A stretch of 49,837 nucleotides of DNA from NCBI GenBank assembly GCA_025774615.1, contig JALGVQ010000003.1, positions 1 through 49,837 of the forward strand, given 5' to 3'. The position numbers and the translations under genes are program-made. Of the stretch, positions 7,432 through 17,167 are shown in pieces (within the stretch, counting starts at the first letter, position 1; every line of letters begins with the position of its first letter). Source of the DNA: a bacterium. Its GTDB lineage: Bacteria; Blakebacterota; Blakebacteria; Blakebacterales; Blakebacteraceae. The notes beneath the pieces are model-generated. The model made no database searches. It worked only from the letters and a program-made list of their open reading frames with translations, and was not told where the DNA came from.

Positions 7432-9456
7432 CTGATCGAAGAACAGTACACCAGGACGTACACGAATGTACTCATAGAGGCTCTCTCTCATCTCTATGAA
7501 AAGGGAGACGTACGGGCACTTCTCGGGCAGTTCCTCAGCGACACCGAGAATCTCTTCCGCGCCATGGCCGTGACCTGGTGGGAATACGAACGTTCTGATG
7601 AGACACTTCTCCTGTCTGCTGTCTCCGAAGGCTTCGGTGCGCCCGGCACCAATATCTCAATCTCCGCCAAAGATGGACTGGCCGGCGCAGTCCTGAGGGA
7701 TGGCGGGATCCAGATCCTTGAAGGCACGGCAATGGCCGGAAACCTTCCCGACATCATCTCCTCTCTGGAGGACCTGGAAACAGCACTCGTCATCAGAGTG
7801 GGAACGGATATCCGCCCTCTGGGGATACTCATCGCTCTCTATCCCTCTTCTGCTTCACTCGCCATGCAGCAGAAAGAGATAATCGAGCTCATCGCTTCTG
7901 CCCTTGGACGGGCGCTGGAAGCAAATCTGCTCAGCGAGGAAGTGGAGATCCAGTACCAGCGACTGCTCCTGCTGCAGAATTTCAGCCAGCTGCTTCAGTC
8001 AGGACAGCCGATGGAGGTCCGGCTGAAGCGGCTCGTCGACAACCTCACCGAAGCGTTCAGAGCCCGATTCGGTCACATCATCCTGTCTGAGGAACGTGGA
8101 GAGCGGCTGCGGTTTCTGGCTATCTCCGGCCTCAGCATGACTGAACTGGGTGATCCCGATGTCGGACCGGGGCAGGGAGTCATCGGCAAGGTATTCGAGA
8201 GCGGTGAGCCGAAACTGGTCTCTGATGTCACCCTGGACCAGGATTACATATCAGGCCACCGTGATGTCCGCAGCGAGATGGCTGTGCCGATCAAAGCAGA
8301 GGGCGAGGTCATCGGTGTCCTCAATCTCGAATCGGATCAGCTGGACTGGTTCTCTCAAGACGATCTCCGTCTCGCCACTATTGTGGCATCGCACACCGGA
8401 GTGGCCCTGCAGCACGCGCTCGCATATGAGTCGGCACTGACCCGGATGCGTGAGCTGGAACTGCTGAATCGTGTCATGCAGGTCATCGAGCGGATCGATG
8501 ACTTCGGTGAACTCCTCCAGGAGATCACGGTTGAAATCCAGACATTCCTGCAGGTCGCTGTGGCCGGGATCATCCTTCTGGAGGAAAACCGAGTGGATAT
8601 GCGCATTCACGCAACCGCCGGAGGAGACCAGGAAACGCTAGCGAACCTCAAGCTCAAAGTCGGCAAAGGTATCACCGGTGCCGCGGCACTCACCGGTACC
8701 GTGCAGTATGTTCCGGATGTGACCCTGGATGATCGCTACATCCCCATCGACCCGCGGATCAGGTGCGAGCTGGCTGTACCCCTCACAGAGAAGGGTTCGG
8801 TGATTGGACTTCTCAATATCGAGAGTGAAGTCCGGGACGCGTTTTCCGAGGAGGACATAAGGGTGGTCGAGATCGTGGCTGCCCAGATATCACAACTGCT
8901 TTCCAAGGCCCTGCTGTATGAAGAACTTGCCACGATGGCAGTGACTGATGGACTCACCGGACTTTTCAATCATCGTCACTGTTTTGTACGGTTGGAAGCT
9001 GAGTTCAAGCGGGCCCTGCGATACTCCTACCCTCTTTCACTCATCATGATGGATATCGATCACTTCAAAGATTTCAATGACACCTACGGGCATCTGCAGG
9101 GAGATGATGTGCTGCGGAAGATCGCCGACATCATCACACTGACAATGCGTGAAACCGATGTTGTCGCGAGATATGGCGGTGAGGAATTCGTCGCCATCCT
9201 GCCGCTCTGTCACGAATCTACCGCAAAGGAAGTTGCAGACCGACTCCGGCAGAGGGTGGAGGACGCCAATCTCACCGGAGACGGCGACTCCGCCCCGATC
9301 ACCATCAGCCTCGGCATCTGCACCGCACCCCAGAACGCTTCCACATATGAAGCGCTGGTCAGAAGAGCTGACGATGCCATGTATTTCAGCAAGAAATCCG
9401 GCAGGAACCGCTGCACCATCTGGCGTGAGGAACTGGGCGAGGAAACCGACGGATAA
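7432..9456 (+). CDS. GAF-domain diguanylate cyclase (GGDEF)
   Basis: GAF-like segments and a C-terminal GGDEF domain (DGLTGLFNHRHCFVRLEAEF...ARYGGEEFVAILP). The ORF track starts at 7564, but the frame stays coding-like back to 7432 (LIEEQYTRTYTNVLIEALSHLYEKGDVRALLGQFLSDTENLFRAM). See finding on the 5' end. Confidence 0.88.
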   Translation: MIEEQYTRTYTNVLIEALSHLYEKGDVRALLGQFLSDTENLFRAMAVTWWEYERSDETLLLSAVSEGFGAPGTNISISAKDGLAGAVLRDGGIQILEGTAMAGNLPDIISSLEDLETALVIRVGTDIRPLGILIALYPSSASLAMQQKEIIELIASALGRALEANLLSEEVEIQYQRLLLLQNFSQLLQSGQPMEVRLKRLVDNLTEAFRARFGHIILSEERGERLRFLAISGLSMTELGDPDVGPGQGVIGKVFESGEPKLVSDVTLDQDYISGHRDVRSEMAVPIKAEGEVIGVLNLESDQLDWFSQDDLRLATIVASHTGVALQHALAYESALTRMRELELLNRVMQVIERIDDFGELLQEITVEIQTFLQVAVAGIILLEENRVDMRIHATAGGDQETLANLKLKVGKGITGAAALTGTVQYVPDVTLDDRYIPIDPRIRCELAVPLTEKGSVIGLLNIESEVRDAFSEEDIRVVEIVAAQISQLLSKALLYEELATMAVTDGLTGLFNHRHCFVRLEAEFKRALRYSYPLSLIMMDIDHFKDFNDTYGHLQGDDVLRKIADIITLTMRETDVVARYGGEEFVAILPLCHESTAKEVADRLRQRVEDANLTGDGDSAPITISLGICTAPQNASTYEALVRRADDAMYFSKKSGRNRCTIWREELGEETDG

Positions 9457-9618
9457 AACATGAAAACCTCTTCAGCACCCCGGTAGAGCCCTCTGGCGCT
9501 GCATCTTCTGTTCATCTGGATTGTGTGTCGTTCGAATGACGAGCATATCGTACGTTTCATTCGGCTGATTTCCGATTCGCGTCAAGTCGAAGGACTCTGG
9601 TGATGACTGGAGGATGGA

Positions 9619-10077
9619 ATGACAACTCGATCGGCTGTTGATCAGTTTCTTTCCCGGAAACATATAGCCCTGGCAGGTGCCTCCAGGAGCGGGAAGAAAT
9701 TTGGCAATGCCATCGTGAAGGAGCTGGGCAAGAAGGGGTATTCCTTCTCCCTGGTTCATCCTGAAGCCGATGAGATTGCCGGTCAGCAATGTTACTCGTC
9801 GTTGTCGGATCTGCCTGATGACATCGAAAGCCTGCTGTTGGTCGTACCCCCTGAGCAGACAGAAAAGCTGGTCAGGGAAGCTGCTGCTGCCGGGATCAGG
9901 AACGTCTGGATGCAGCAGGGATCGGAATCAACTGAAGCGGTAGATTTCTGCTCTGAGAATGGAATCAATGTCGTCCACGGGGAATGCATCCTGATGTTCG
10001 CCGATCCGGGTGGCCTGCACAAATTCCATCACTGGCTCTGGGGCCTGTTCGGTAAACTTCCGGAGGAAGGCTCCTGA
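9619..10077 (+). CDS. CoA-binding domain protein
   Basis: Rossmann-like CoA-binding motif pattern (HIALAGASRSGKKFGNAIVKELGKKGYSFSLVHPEADEIAG...). SD-like GGAGG precedes the ATG. Confidence 0.8.
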   Translation: MTTRSAVDQFLSRKHIALAGASRSGKKFGNAIVKELGKKGYSFSLVHPEADEIAGQQCYSSLSDLPDDIESLLLVVPPEQTEKLVREAAAAGIRNVWMQQGSESTEAVDFCSENGINVVHGECILMFADPGGLHKFHHWLWGLFGKLPEEGS

Positions 10078-10122
10078 TTCCCACCGGATGCTACATTCAG
10101 GATGATATGATCGGGTTTTCCC

Positions 10123-11493
10123 GTGGCTGAAGAACCGAATTCCGGCCCCACTGAATCTATCCTTACCCACGGCAACCTGAACCGCGCGATCCGGATCCTG
10201 GCCGTTCCCATGGTCCTGGAGATGTCCATGGAATCGGTCTTCGCCGTGGCCGATGTCTTCTTCGTCAGCCGGATCGGTACTGATGCCGTGGCTGTGGTGG
10301 GACTGACGGAGGCATTCCTCTACCTGGTCTATGCTGTCAGCTTCGGTCTTGCGATAGGCACTACCGCCCTGGTGGCACGCCGTATCGGAGAACAGAAGCC
10401 CGACGTGGCAGCCAGGGCTGCGGTCCAGGCCAACTGGCTGGGATTGCTGGTCTCGATCCCGATCGCGGTCATTGGTGTGCTGACCGCTGAAAAGCTCCTG
10501 CTGGTCATGGGAGCATCGACCGAACTGGCGTCATATGGCCGGGTATATCTGGGAATTGCCCTGGGCGGCAACCTCGTGGTCATGCTCCTCTTCATCAACA
10601 ACGCGGTGTTCCGGGGCGCCGGTGATGCAAAAATGGCCATGTGGTCCCTCTGGATCGCCAACGGCATGAACCTGATCCTCGATCCCTGTCTGATCTTCGG
10701 ACTGGGACCGTTCCCCGAACTCGGGCTGAAGGGAGCCGCAATTGCTACGGTGATCGGTCGCGGTACCGGGGTGGCTTATCAGGTGTTCAGACTGTTCAGG
10801 GGGAGGGGACGGATCCGGCTGGCTGGCACCACTCTTCGTCCTCGACTGGATGTCATGAAACGGCTTGGGCGGCTGTCGATGGGCGGATTGGCCCAGCAAC
10901 TGGTGGAAACCACCAGCTGGCTGATCCTGGTCAGGATTGTGGCGACGTTCGGGGCGACAGCGGTAGCTGGATATACGATCGCGATGAGGGTTCTGGCCTT
11001 CGTCTTCCTGCCTGCATGGGGACTGGCCAATGCAGCAGCTACCCTGACAGGTCAGAATCTGGGAGCGGGGAAGCCGGAGCGGGCGGAACGGGCGGTATGG
11101 ATCACCGCCGGATACGCGGCGGGATTCCTGTTTGCTGTCATGCTTACATTCATTCCTCTGGCTGAAGCACTGATCCGACTGTTCACATCTGAACCGGAGG
11201 TGGTCAAGATCGGTGAACAATGCCTCAGGATCATCAGTTATGGGTATGTTTTCTTCGGTTTCGGTATGGTGATGACCGAAGCTTTCAACGGTGCCGGTGA
11301 TACCATGACGCCGGCCTGGCTTCATGTGGTCACACTATGGCTCATCAAACTCCCGCTCGCTCTGATCCTGGCCAACACTCTGGGATTCGGTCCAACCGGT
11401 GTGTTTTCTGCCGTGACCATATCGTACGGGATCCTGGCGGTCTTAGCGGTCTTCATATTCCGGCGAGGCAAATGGAAGGATCGTGTCGTCTGA
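10123..11493 (+). CDS. MATE family efflux transporter
   Basis: 12-TM architecture; MATE-like FLYLVYAVSFGLAIGTTALVARRIGE and FRGAGDAKMAMW. GTG start. Confidence 0.93.
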   Translation: MAEEPNSGPTESILTHGNLNRAIRILAVPMVLEMSMESVFAVADVFFVSRIGTDAVAVVGLTEAFLYLVYAVSFGLAIGTTALVARRIGEQKPDVAARAAVQANWLGLLVSIPIAVIGVLTAEKLLLVMGASTELASYGRVYLGIALGGNLVVMLLFINNAVFRGAGDAKMAMWSLWIANGMNLILDPCLIFGLGPFPELGLKGAAIATVIGRGTGVAYQVFRLFRGRGRIRLAGTTLRPRLDVMKRLGRLSMGGLAQQLVETTSWLILVRIVATFGATAVAGYTIAMRVLAFVFLPAWGLANAAATLTGQNLGAGKPERAERAVWITAGYAAGFLFAVMLTFIPLAEALIRLFTSEPEVVKIGEQCLRIISYGYVFFGFGMVMTEAFNGAGDTMTPAWLHVVTLWLIKLPLALILANTLGFGPTGVFSAVTISYGILAVLAVFIFRRGKWKDRVV

Positions 11494-11497
11494 GACT

Positions 11498-11558
11498 GCG
11501 CGGAGATGTACTGCGGGTACGTCGCACGAGCAGGAACGAAGCATGACGCTGAGATGAC
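11498..11558. repeat. Intergenic repeat copy A (diverged, hairpin-containing)
   Basis: Aligns with 45166-45227 (GCGCGGA..GTAC..GTACGYCGCACRAGC..GARGA..GAGATGAC). Hairpin GATGTAC-tgcgg-GTACGTC. Confidence 0.55.
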
Positions 11559-11573
11559 GTGGAAGGCCCGCGG

Positions 11574-12329
11574 TCACCCGCAGAGGACGGCACCTCCGTT
11601 CACATTGAGTATCTCCCCCGTGATATGCACTGCCCCGTCCGAGGCCAGGAACGCGACCGGGCGGGCGATATCTTCAGGATGGGCCATACTGCCCCGGGGA
11701 ATGATCTTCTCCACCTCGGCTATCTCCTCATCGGAGAGGGCATCGGATACCATGTCGGTGAGGACCCAGCCCGGCGCGAGCGCATTGACGGTGATCCTGT
11801 CCGGTGCCAGTTCCACCGCCAGCGACTTGGTCAGGCTCTGGAGCGCTCCCTTGCTCGCCGCGTAGTGGCTGTGCTCCGCTTCACCCCGTTGCGCGGCAGT
11901 CGAAGTGATATAGATGATCCTTCCATGAGATCGTTCGCGGAGGTGCCCGACAGCGGCGCGGGTCAGGTAAAAAGCGGAATCGAGATTGACCTGCATGGTC
12001 TCACGCCAGATCTCGTCCGGCATCGCTTCGATGGAACCTCCCGTCCAGATACCGGCGTTATGCACGAGGATATCAAGTCCTCCGAGCTGAGAGGCCGCCT
12101 CACTGACAAGGTGTTCACAACCCTTACGCGATCCCAGGTCTGCCTGGATTGCGTGAGCTGACTTCCCGGCCTCTTCCAGTTCCGCCACCAGTTCATCGGC
12201 CCGATCTGATCGTTCCCTGAAGGAGAACGCGACGTCGGCTCCCGCGTCTGAGAATACCGTGACACAGGCTGCTCCTATCCCTCGTGAGCCACCGGTGATG
12301 AGTGCCCGCCTTCCCGTGAGATCGAACAT
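11574..12329 (-). CDS. SDR family oxidoreductase, FabG-like
   Basis: TGGSRGIGAA, NAGIW, HYAASKGAL and PGWVLTDM motifs. SD-like GGAGG upstream. Confidence 0.9.
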   Translation of the reverse strand: MFDLTGRRALITGGSRGIGAACVTVFSDAGADVAFSFRERSDRADELVAELEEAGKSAHAIQADLGSRKGCEHLVSEAASQLGGLDILVHNAGIWTGGSIEAMPDEIWRETMQVNLDSAFYLTRAAVGHLRERSHGRIIYITSTAAQRGEAEHSHYAASKGALQSLTKSLAVELAPDRITVNALAPGWVLTDMVSDALSDEEIAEVEKIIPRGSMAHPEDIARPVAFLASDGAVHITGEILNVNGGAVLCG

Positions 12330-12397
12330 CCTTGCCTCCAGATAGTCTCGAACCGTGGATATCTACCGTCTGAAAACGGCTCTCTCCGCCATGCAAA

Positions 12398-12880
12398 CTA
12401 CAGTTTGTAACCGATCATGCGGAGGAACTCCCTCCGCTCCTGCTGCTGTTCATCCGTTTCCTCACCGAGCGGAGTCTGCCCGTCGATGACACCGGCCACC
12501 CCCCTGCCCGCCTCCGATTCCACCACGATCACCTGGAGCGGATTGGCGGTGGCACAGAAGATACGGCAGACCTCGGGAACCATCTTGATCGAATTCAGAA
12601 CGTTGATCGGAAACGCATCCTTGAGGAAGATGGCAAAGAAATGACCAGCCGCAACATCCGCGCATGCCTTGCGGGCGCCCGCGATCATCTCCTCATCGGT
12701 GCCGGAGAACCGTATCAGCCTCGGACCGGATGCCTCGCAGAAGGCGAGTCCAAACCTGAGACCGGGCACCCCCTGGATCAGTGCTTCGTGGAGGTCCTCA
12801 ACGGTCTTGATGAAATGGGACTGTCCGAGGATGATATTCGATTCATCGGGCATCTCGATGGGAACCAGTTTCATTTCCAT
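12398..12880 (-). CDS. Adenosine-specific kinase-like protein
   Basis: MKLVPIEMPDESNIILGQSHFIKTVEDLHEAL...GLAFCEASGPRLIRFSGTDEE...HFFAIFLKDAFPINVLNSIKMVPEVCRIFCATANPLQVIV matches the family pattern I know. Confidence 0.88.
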   Translation of the reverse strand: MEMKLVPIEMPDESNIILGQSHFIKTVEDLHEALIQGVPGLRFGLAFCEASGPRLIRFSGTDEEMIAGARKACADVAAGHFFAIFLKDAFPINVLNSIKMVPEVCRIFCATANPLQVIVVESEAGRGVAGVIDGQTPLGEETDEQQQERREFLRMIGYKL

Positions 12881-12905
12881 GATGACATCTTTCCTTCCAA
12901 TGGCC

Positions 12906-12936
12906 TTGAAACACCAGGTGGCCGGGCACGTATGAT
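12906..12936 (+). promoter_or_regulatory. Promoter candidate for the small membrane protein gene
   Basis: TTGAAA (12906-12911), 19-nt spacer, TATGAT (12931-12936). ATG at 12940. Confidence 0.35.
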
Positions 12937-12939
12937 AGT

Positions 12940-13209
12940 ATGCCGATGATCGCTACTTTCAAGACGTTACTCAAGAAGACCGCCGGAGCGGCCCTGGTAG
13001 GGGTCGGAGCCGTCGGCATGATCGTGCCCGGGATTCAGGGAGTCATCACCCTGTCGGCGGGTCTGCTTCTTCTCTACCCGGAGGATACCGAAAAGGGACG
13101 CAGGATCCGGGAATGGATAAAGCGGAAGGAAGATGAGGCCGCCGCGGATCTTGAGCGCCGCAGGAAGAACCGGCCGCTTACCAGAACCGATCGCCGTCGA
13201 CCGTTCTGA
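12940..13209 (+). CDS. Small membrane protein (PGPGW-type transmembrane family)
   Basis: ALVGVGAVGMIVPGIQGVITLSAGLLLLYPEDTEKGRRIREWIKRK: hydrophobic segment plus charged tail. Confidence 0.65.
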   Translation: MPMIATFKTLLKKTAGAALVGVGAVGMIVPGIQGVITLSAGLLLLYPEDTEKGRRIREWIKRKEDEAAADLERRRKNRPLTRTDRRRPF

Positions 13210-13222
13210 ACATCTCCATACA

Positions 13223-14347
13223 CTAGCGCGCCCGCTTCCGGAACCGGAGAGCCGCTAGCGCCATCGCCACCGGACCCAGGATCATCAATCCCATCGTCTC
13301 CACCCGGAACGACATCATACCGCTGCCCTTCAGGAAAAGTTCGCGTACCACCGCCATGAAATATCGAAGCGGATTCAGGTACGTGAGTCGCTGCATCAGG
13401 AGCGGCATGTTCTCGATAGGGAAGAAGAAGCCCGACATGAGGATCCCGAAGATGAGGAGGAACCAGACCATGAAGACCGCCTGCTGCTGGGTGTGGGCGA
13501 CCGTACTCACCAGCAGTCCCATTCCGAGCGTGTTGAGCAGGAAGAGAAGCGAGAAGAGAACCAGCAGAGTCCATGATCCCCGCATCGGAACGCCGAACCA
13601 GACGAGACAGACCGTCAGGGCGATCGCGAGCACGAAGAAGGCGATGAGGACGAAGGGAAGAATCTTTCCCAGGAGCAGTTCCACGGTTCGTATCGGTGTC
13701 ACTGAGAGCTGTTCGAGGGTTCCTGTTTCACGTTCCCGTACCAGTCCGAGACCGGTCATGAGTGTTGTGAGCATGGTGAGCAGAACGACCACCACGCCGG
13801 GGATCATGTAGAATCGGCTGATGAGTTCAGGATTGTAGAGCACGTGTATTCTCGGCCGCAGGTCGGGAAGAGGTGTCCCGACAAGAGTCTTGCGCAGGAC
13901 ATCGAGGGAATACGACTCCACGATCCCACGGGCATGGTTGAATGCGATAAGGGACGCGTTGGAATCCACTCCATCGAGCAGCAGCTGCACATCGACCGAC
14001 TCATTTCGACCGAGCCTGCGGGCGAACCCCCGGGGGATCACGAGCACCGCCGCGACCTCTCCCCGATCGAGCGCGTCCCTGATCTCATCCGGACCGCTCA
14101 TCACCCGATCGAGGTCGAAGGTCTCATTATGCCGGAAGTCCTCCACGAGCTGCCTGCTCTCGGGCGATCGATCGTAGTCCATTACCCCGAGTGAGAGGTC
14201 CCGGACATCCACCGTGATCGCGTATCCCAGCAGGAGCACCTGGATGACCGGCATGATGAACATCATGCCGAGCATCTGATGATCCCGGAAGGCCTGGATG
14301 AACTCCTTCCGGATGAGATGGCCTATGATCCGCAGGCTCTTCAACAT
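13223..14347 (-). CDS. ABC-2 type permease (YbhR/YbhS-like)
   Basis: ABC-2 topology; GLGLVRERETGTLEQLSVTPIRTVELLLGKILPF. Paralogous to the next gene. Confidence 0.9.
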   Translation of the reverse strand: MLKSLRIIGHLIRKEFIQAFRDHQMLGMMFIMPVIQVLLLGYAITVDVRDLSLGVMDYDRSPESRQLVEDFRHNETFDLDRVMSGPDEIRDALDRGEVAAVLVIPRGFARRLGRNESVDVQLLLDGVDSNASLIAFNHARGIVESYSLDVLRKTLVGTPLPDLRPRIHVLYNPELISRFYMIPGVVVVLLTMLTTLMTGLGLVRERETGTLEQLSVTPIRTVELLLGKILPFVLIAFFVLAIALTVCLVWFGVPMRGSWTLLVLFSLLFLLNTLGMGLLVSTVAHTQQQAVFMVWFLLIFGILMSGFFFPIENMPLLMQRLTYLNPLRYFMAVVRELFLKGSGMMSFRVETMGLMILGPVAMALAALRFRKRAR

Positions 14348-14349
14348 GG

Positions 14350-15498
14350 TCAGTCGAGCCTCGGCTTGAAGCGGGCTATGCTCACAACGGTGAGTATTAC
14401 GGTGAGGGCCAGGAGGAAGAGGCCGTTCTCCCAGAAGACGTCGGCACCGACACCTTTGAGCAGCACACCGCGAACGATCGGTATGTAATAGGTCGCCGGA
14501 ACCACTCGACTGATAAGCTGCAGGAACACCGGCATGCTCTTGACCGGAAAGATGAAGTTGGAGAGCATGAACGCCGGCAGCACGGTCACGAGCATCGCAC
14601 CAAACATCGCTACCCGTTGCTGGTCCACGAGGGTCGAGATGAGGAGCCCGATGGTGAGTGCAGCCATGATGTACAATCCTGTGAAACCGAAGAGTACGAG
14701 GAGACTGCCGCGAATGGGAACGCCGAATACCATCGCTCCGAAGAAAAGGATGAACGCGCCGTCCGCCATGGCGAGTACGCCGTAGGGCAGCAGTTTGCCG
14801 ACGATCAGCTCTCCCGGCCTGACCGGACTCACCAGGAGCTGTTCGAGGGTTCCTGTTTCCTTCTCACGGACAACGGTCGCGCTCGTCAGCAGCGCTGATG
14901 CCATCATCAGGATCACCGCGATCAGAGCGGGCACGATGAAGTGGCTGCTCTTCTGCTCCGGGTTGTACCAGAAGCGGGGATGAAGTTCGATCGGCAGGCC
15001 TTCCCATCCGACTGCGGAACCTGACCTGTCCCTTACCACCGAGAGGGCGTTCATCGATCCTTCGATCGTCACGCGGGAGATGATGCCCTGCGCGTATCCG
15101 AGGGCAAGCGAGGCAGTATTGGGATCTGAACCGTCCACGAGGAGTCCGAGCGGGCGCTCGGGCCCCCCATCCAGTGAACGGGAGAACCCGCGCGGTATCA
15201 CCAGCGTGAGAACCGTTTCCCGAAAACTGAATCCCTCCTCCGCATCACCCATGTCCCGGTAGCGTCCGGCAAGAACGAACTGCCCCGATGCGAGGAACGA
15301 GGTGGTCAGCTCCCTCGATGCTGGAGTGCTGTCCTGATCGACCACTCCCAGAGGGATATCCTTGATATCGAAATTCATGGCATATCCGTAGAGGAAGGTC
15401 ATCACCACCGGCATGATGAAGATGATCATCAGACTCCGGGAATCCCGCACGATGTGACGGAACTCCTTGGCCATGACCGCAATGGTTCGCCCGATCAC
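14350..15498 (-). CDS. ABC-2 type permease (YbhR/YbhS-like)
   Basis: SATVVREKETGTLEQLLVSPVRPGELIVGKLLPY. Paralogous neighbour of 13223..14347. Confidence 0.9.
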   Translation of the reverse strand: MIGRTIAVMAKEFRHIVRDSRSLMIIFIMPVVMTFLYGYAMNFDIKDIPLGVVDQDSTPASRELTTSFLASGQFVLAGRYRDMGDAEEGFSFRETVLTLVIPRGFSRSLDGGPERPLGLLVDGSDPNTASLALGYAQGIISRVTIEGSMNALSVVRDRSGSAVGWEGLPIELHPRFWYNPEQKSSHFIVPALIAVILMMASALLTSATVVREKETGTLEQLLVSPVRPGELIVGKLLPYGVLAMADGAFILFFGAMVFGVPIRGSLLVLFGFTGLYIMAALTIGLLISTLVDQQRVAMFGAMLVTVLPAFMLSNFIFPVKSMPVFLQLISRVVPATYYIPIVRGVLLKGVGADVFWENGLFLLALTVILTVVSIARFKPRLD

Positions 15499-16244
15499 GA
15501 CGCGTCCTCCCCTGTGCCGGCCACATTCAGAAAGACCTCTTCCATGGTCGCGACCTGATGGGTGTTCCGGAGCTCATCAGGAGATCCGACTGCCACGATC
15601 CGCCCATCCCGCATGATGCCGAGACGATGGCAGTATTCGGCCTCATCCATGTAGTGGGTGGTTACCATGACGGTCACCCCGGCCGAGGCCAGGTCCGATA
15701 TCACCCGCCAGAAGGTGCGCCTGGCCACCGGATCGATCCCTCCCGTTGGTTCATCGAGAAAGAGCAGCGGTGGTTCATGGACGAGCGCTGAGGCCAGCGC
15801 CAACCGCTGACGGTGTCCTGTCGGCAGACTCGAGGTGATCCGATCCGCCATATCCTTGAGATCGAACAGATCGAGTAACGCCTCCTTTCTTCGCCTGAGA
15901 TCAGGTCTCCGGAGGCCATATACGCCGCCGAAAAAGGTAAGGTTCTCCGCGACGGTAAGATCTTCATAGAGGGAGAAGCGTTGCGACATGTATCCCAGCC
16001 TGTGCTTCACCTTCTCCGGTGAGGAATGGACCGGTATGCCAGCCACCCACGCCTCTCCCCTGCTTGGTTTGAGGAGTCCAGTGAGCATCCGGATCGTGGT
16101 GGTCTTGCCCGCCCCGTTTGCCCCCAGCAGACCGAATATCTCCCCCTTCCGAACCTGGAGCGAGACACTGTCAACGGCGATGAATCGCCTGAAGGTGCGG
16201 GTGAGCTCACGCGTCTCGATCGCGATTGTCTCTGGAGGAGTCAC
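15495..16244 (-). CDS. ABC transporter ATP-binding protein
   Basis: Walker A GANGAGKTT, signature-like LPTGHRQRLALASALVHEP, Walker B LLFLDEPTGGIDP. Confidence 0.92.
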   Translation of the reverse strand: MTPPETIAIETRELTRTFRRFIAVDSVSLQVRKGEIFGLLGANGAGKTTTIRMLTGLLKPSRGEAWVAGIPVHSSPEKVKHRLGYMSQRFSLYEDLTVAENLTFFGGVYGLRRPDLRRRKEALLDLFDLKDMADRITSSLPTGHRQRLALASALVHEPPLLFLDEPTGGIDPVARRTFWRVISDLASAGVTVMVTTHYMDEAEYCHRLGIMRDGRIVAVGSPDELRNTHQVATMEEVFLNVAGTGEDAS

Positions 16245-17167
16245 GCCGTGTCCGCTCCTCTGGCCAGGGCCACAAAGACATCCTCCATACCGGGTGAGGC
16301 GGTCTGTACTGTACCTACCTCCACTCCCTCACCGCTCAGGGCCGCTCTCATTTCATCCAGGTCCTCCCGCCCACCCTCCACCGTGAGATGGAGCCTGGTA
16401 CCGAAGGGCACCACGTCACCGATCCAGTCAATTTGTTCCAGTATTCGCATGGCCCGACCGACCGGTCGCGCCTCGATCTCGATGATCTCATGCGGAAAAC
16501 GCGACCTCAGTTCCACCGGGGTTCCGCGATCGAGGATGATCCCATCACTGAGGACAAGAACCTCATCACACCGGTCCGCCTCATCCATGTAGGGAGTGCT
16601 GACGAGTATGGTGGTACCATCGGCCTTCAGCTCGAGGAGGATCTGCCACAGCTCCATCCGGGATATCGGGTCCACGCCGGTCGTCGGCTCATCGAGGAGG
16701 AGGATCTCAGGGGTGTGGATCAACGTGCATGCCAGGGCCAGCTTCTGCTTCATGCCACCAGAGAGCGCTGACGCCCGACGGCGACGGAAGGACGTCAACC
16801 GGGCGAAATGGAGCAACTGTTCGGTGCGCTCGCGGCGTTCCCGGCCGCGCACCCCGAAGATGTTGGCATAGAACTTCAGGTTCTCTTCCACGCTCAGGTC
16901 GTGATAGAGACTGAACCGCTGCGGCATGTAACCGATACGGCCGCTGGAGGCACGCATACCGGTCACATCCTCTCCACCCAGCAGGATTCGCCCTTCATCA
17001 GGGCGAAGCAGACCGGTCAGCAGCCGCATGGCCGTCGTCTTTCCCGCTCCATTGGGACCGAGCATTCCGGTGATGGTGCCCCGCTCGAGACCGATATCGA
17101 GGTGTGAAAGGGCCTCGACCGACCCGTATGATTTCGAAAGTGACTCCGTGGAAAAGACGTACTTCAT
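16241..17167 (-). CDS. ABC transporter ATP-binding protein
   Basis: Walker A GPNGAGKTT, signature LSGGMKQKLALACTLIHTP, Walker B ILLLDEPTTGVDP. Overlaps its neighbours. Confidence 0.92.
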   Translation of the reverse strand: MKYVFSTESLSKSYGSVEALSHLDIGLERGTITGMLGPNGAGKTTAMRLLTGLLRPDEGRILLGGEDVTGMRASSGRIGYMPQRFSLYHDLSVEENLKFYANIFGVRGRERRERTEQLLHFARLTSFRRRRASALSGGMKQKLALACTLIHTPEILLLDEPTTGVDPISRMELWQILLELKADGTTILVSTPYMDEADRCDEVLVLSDGIILDRGTPVELRSRFPHEIIEIEARPVGRAMRILEQIDWIGDVVPFGTRLHLTVEGGREDLDEMRAALSGEGVEVGTVQTASPGMEDVFVALARGADTA

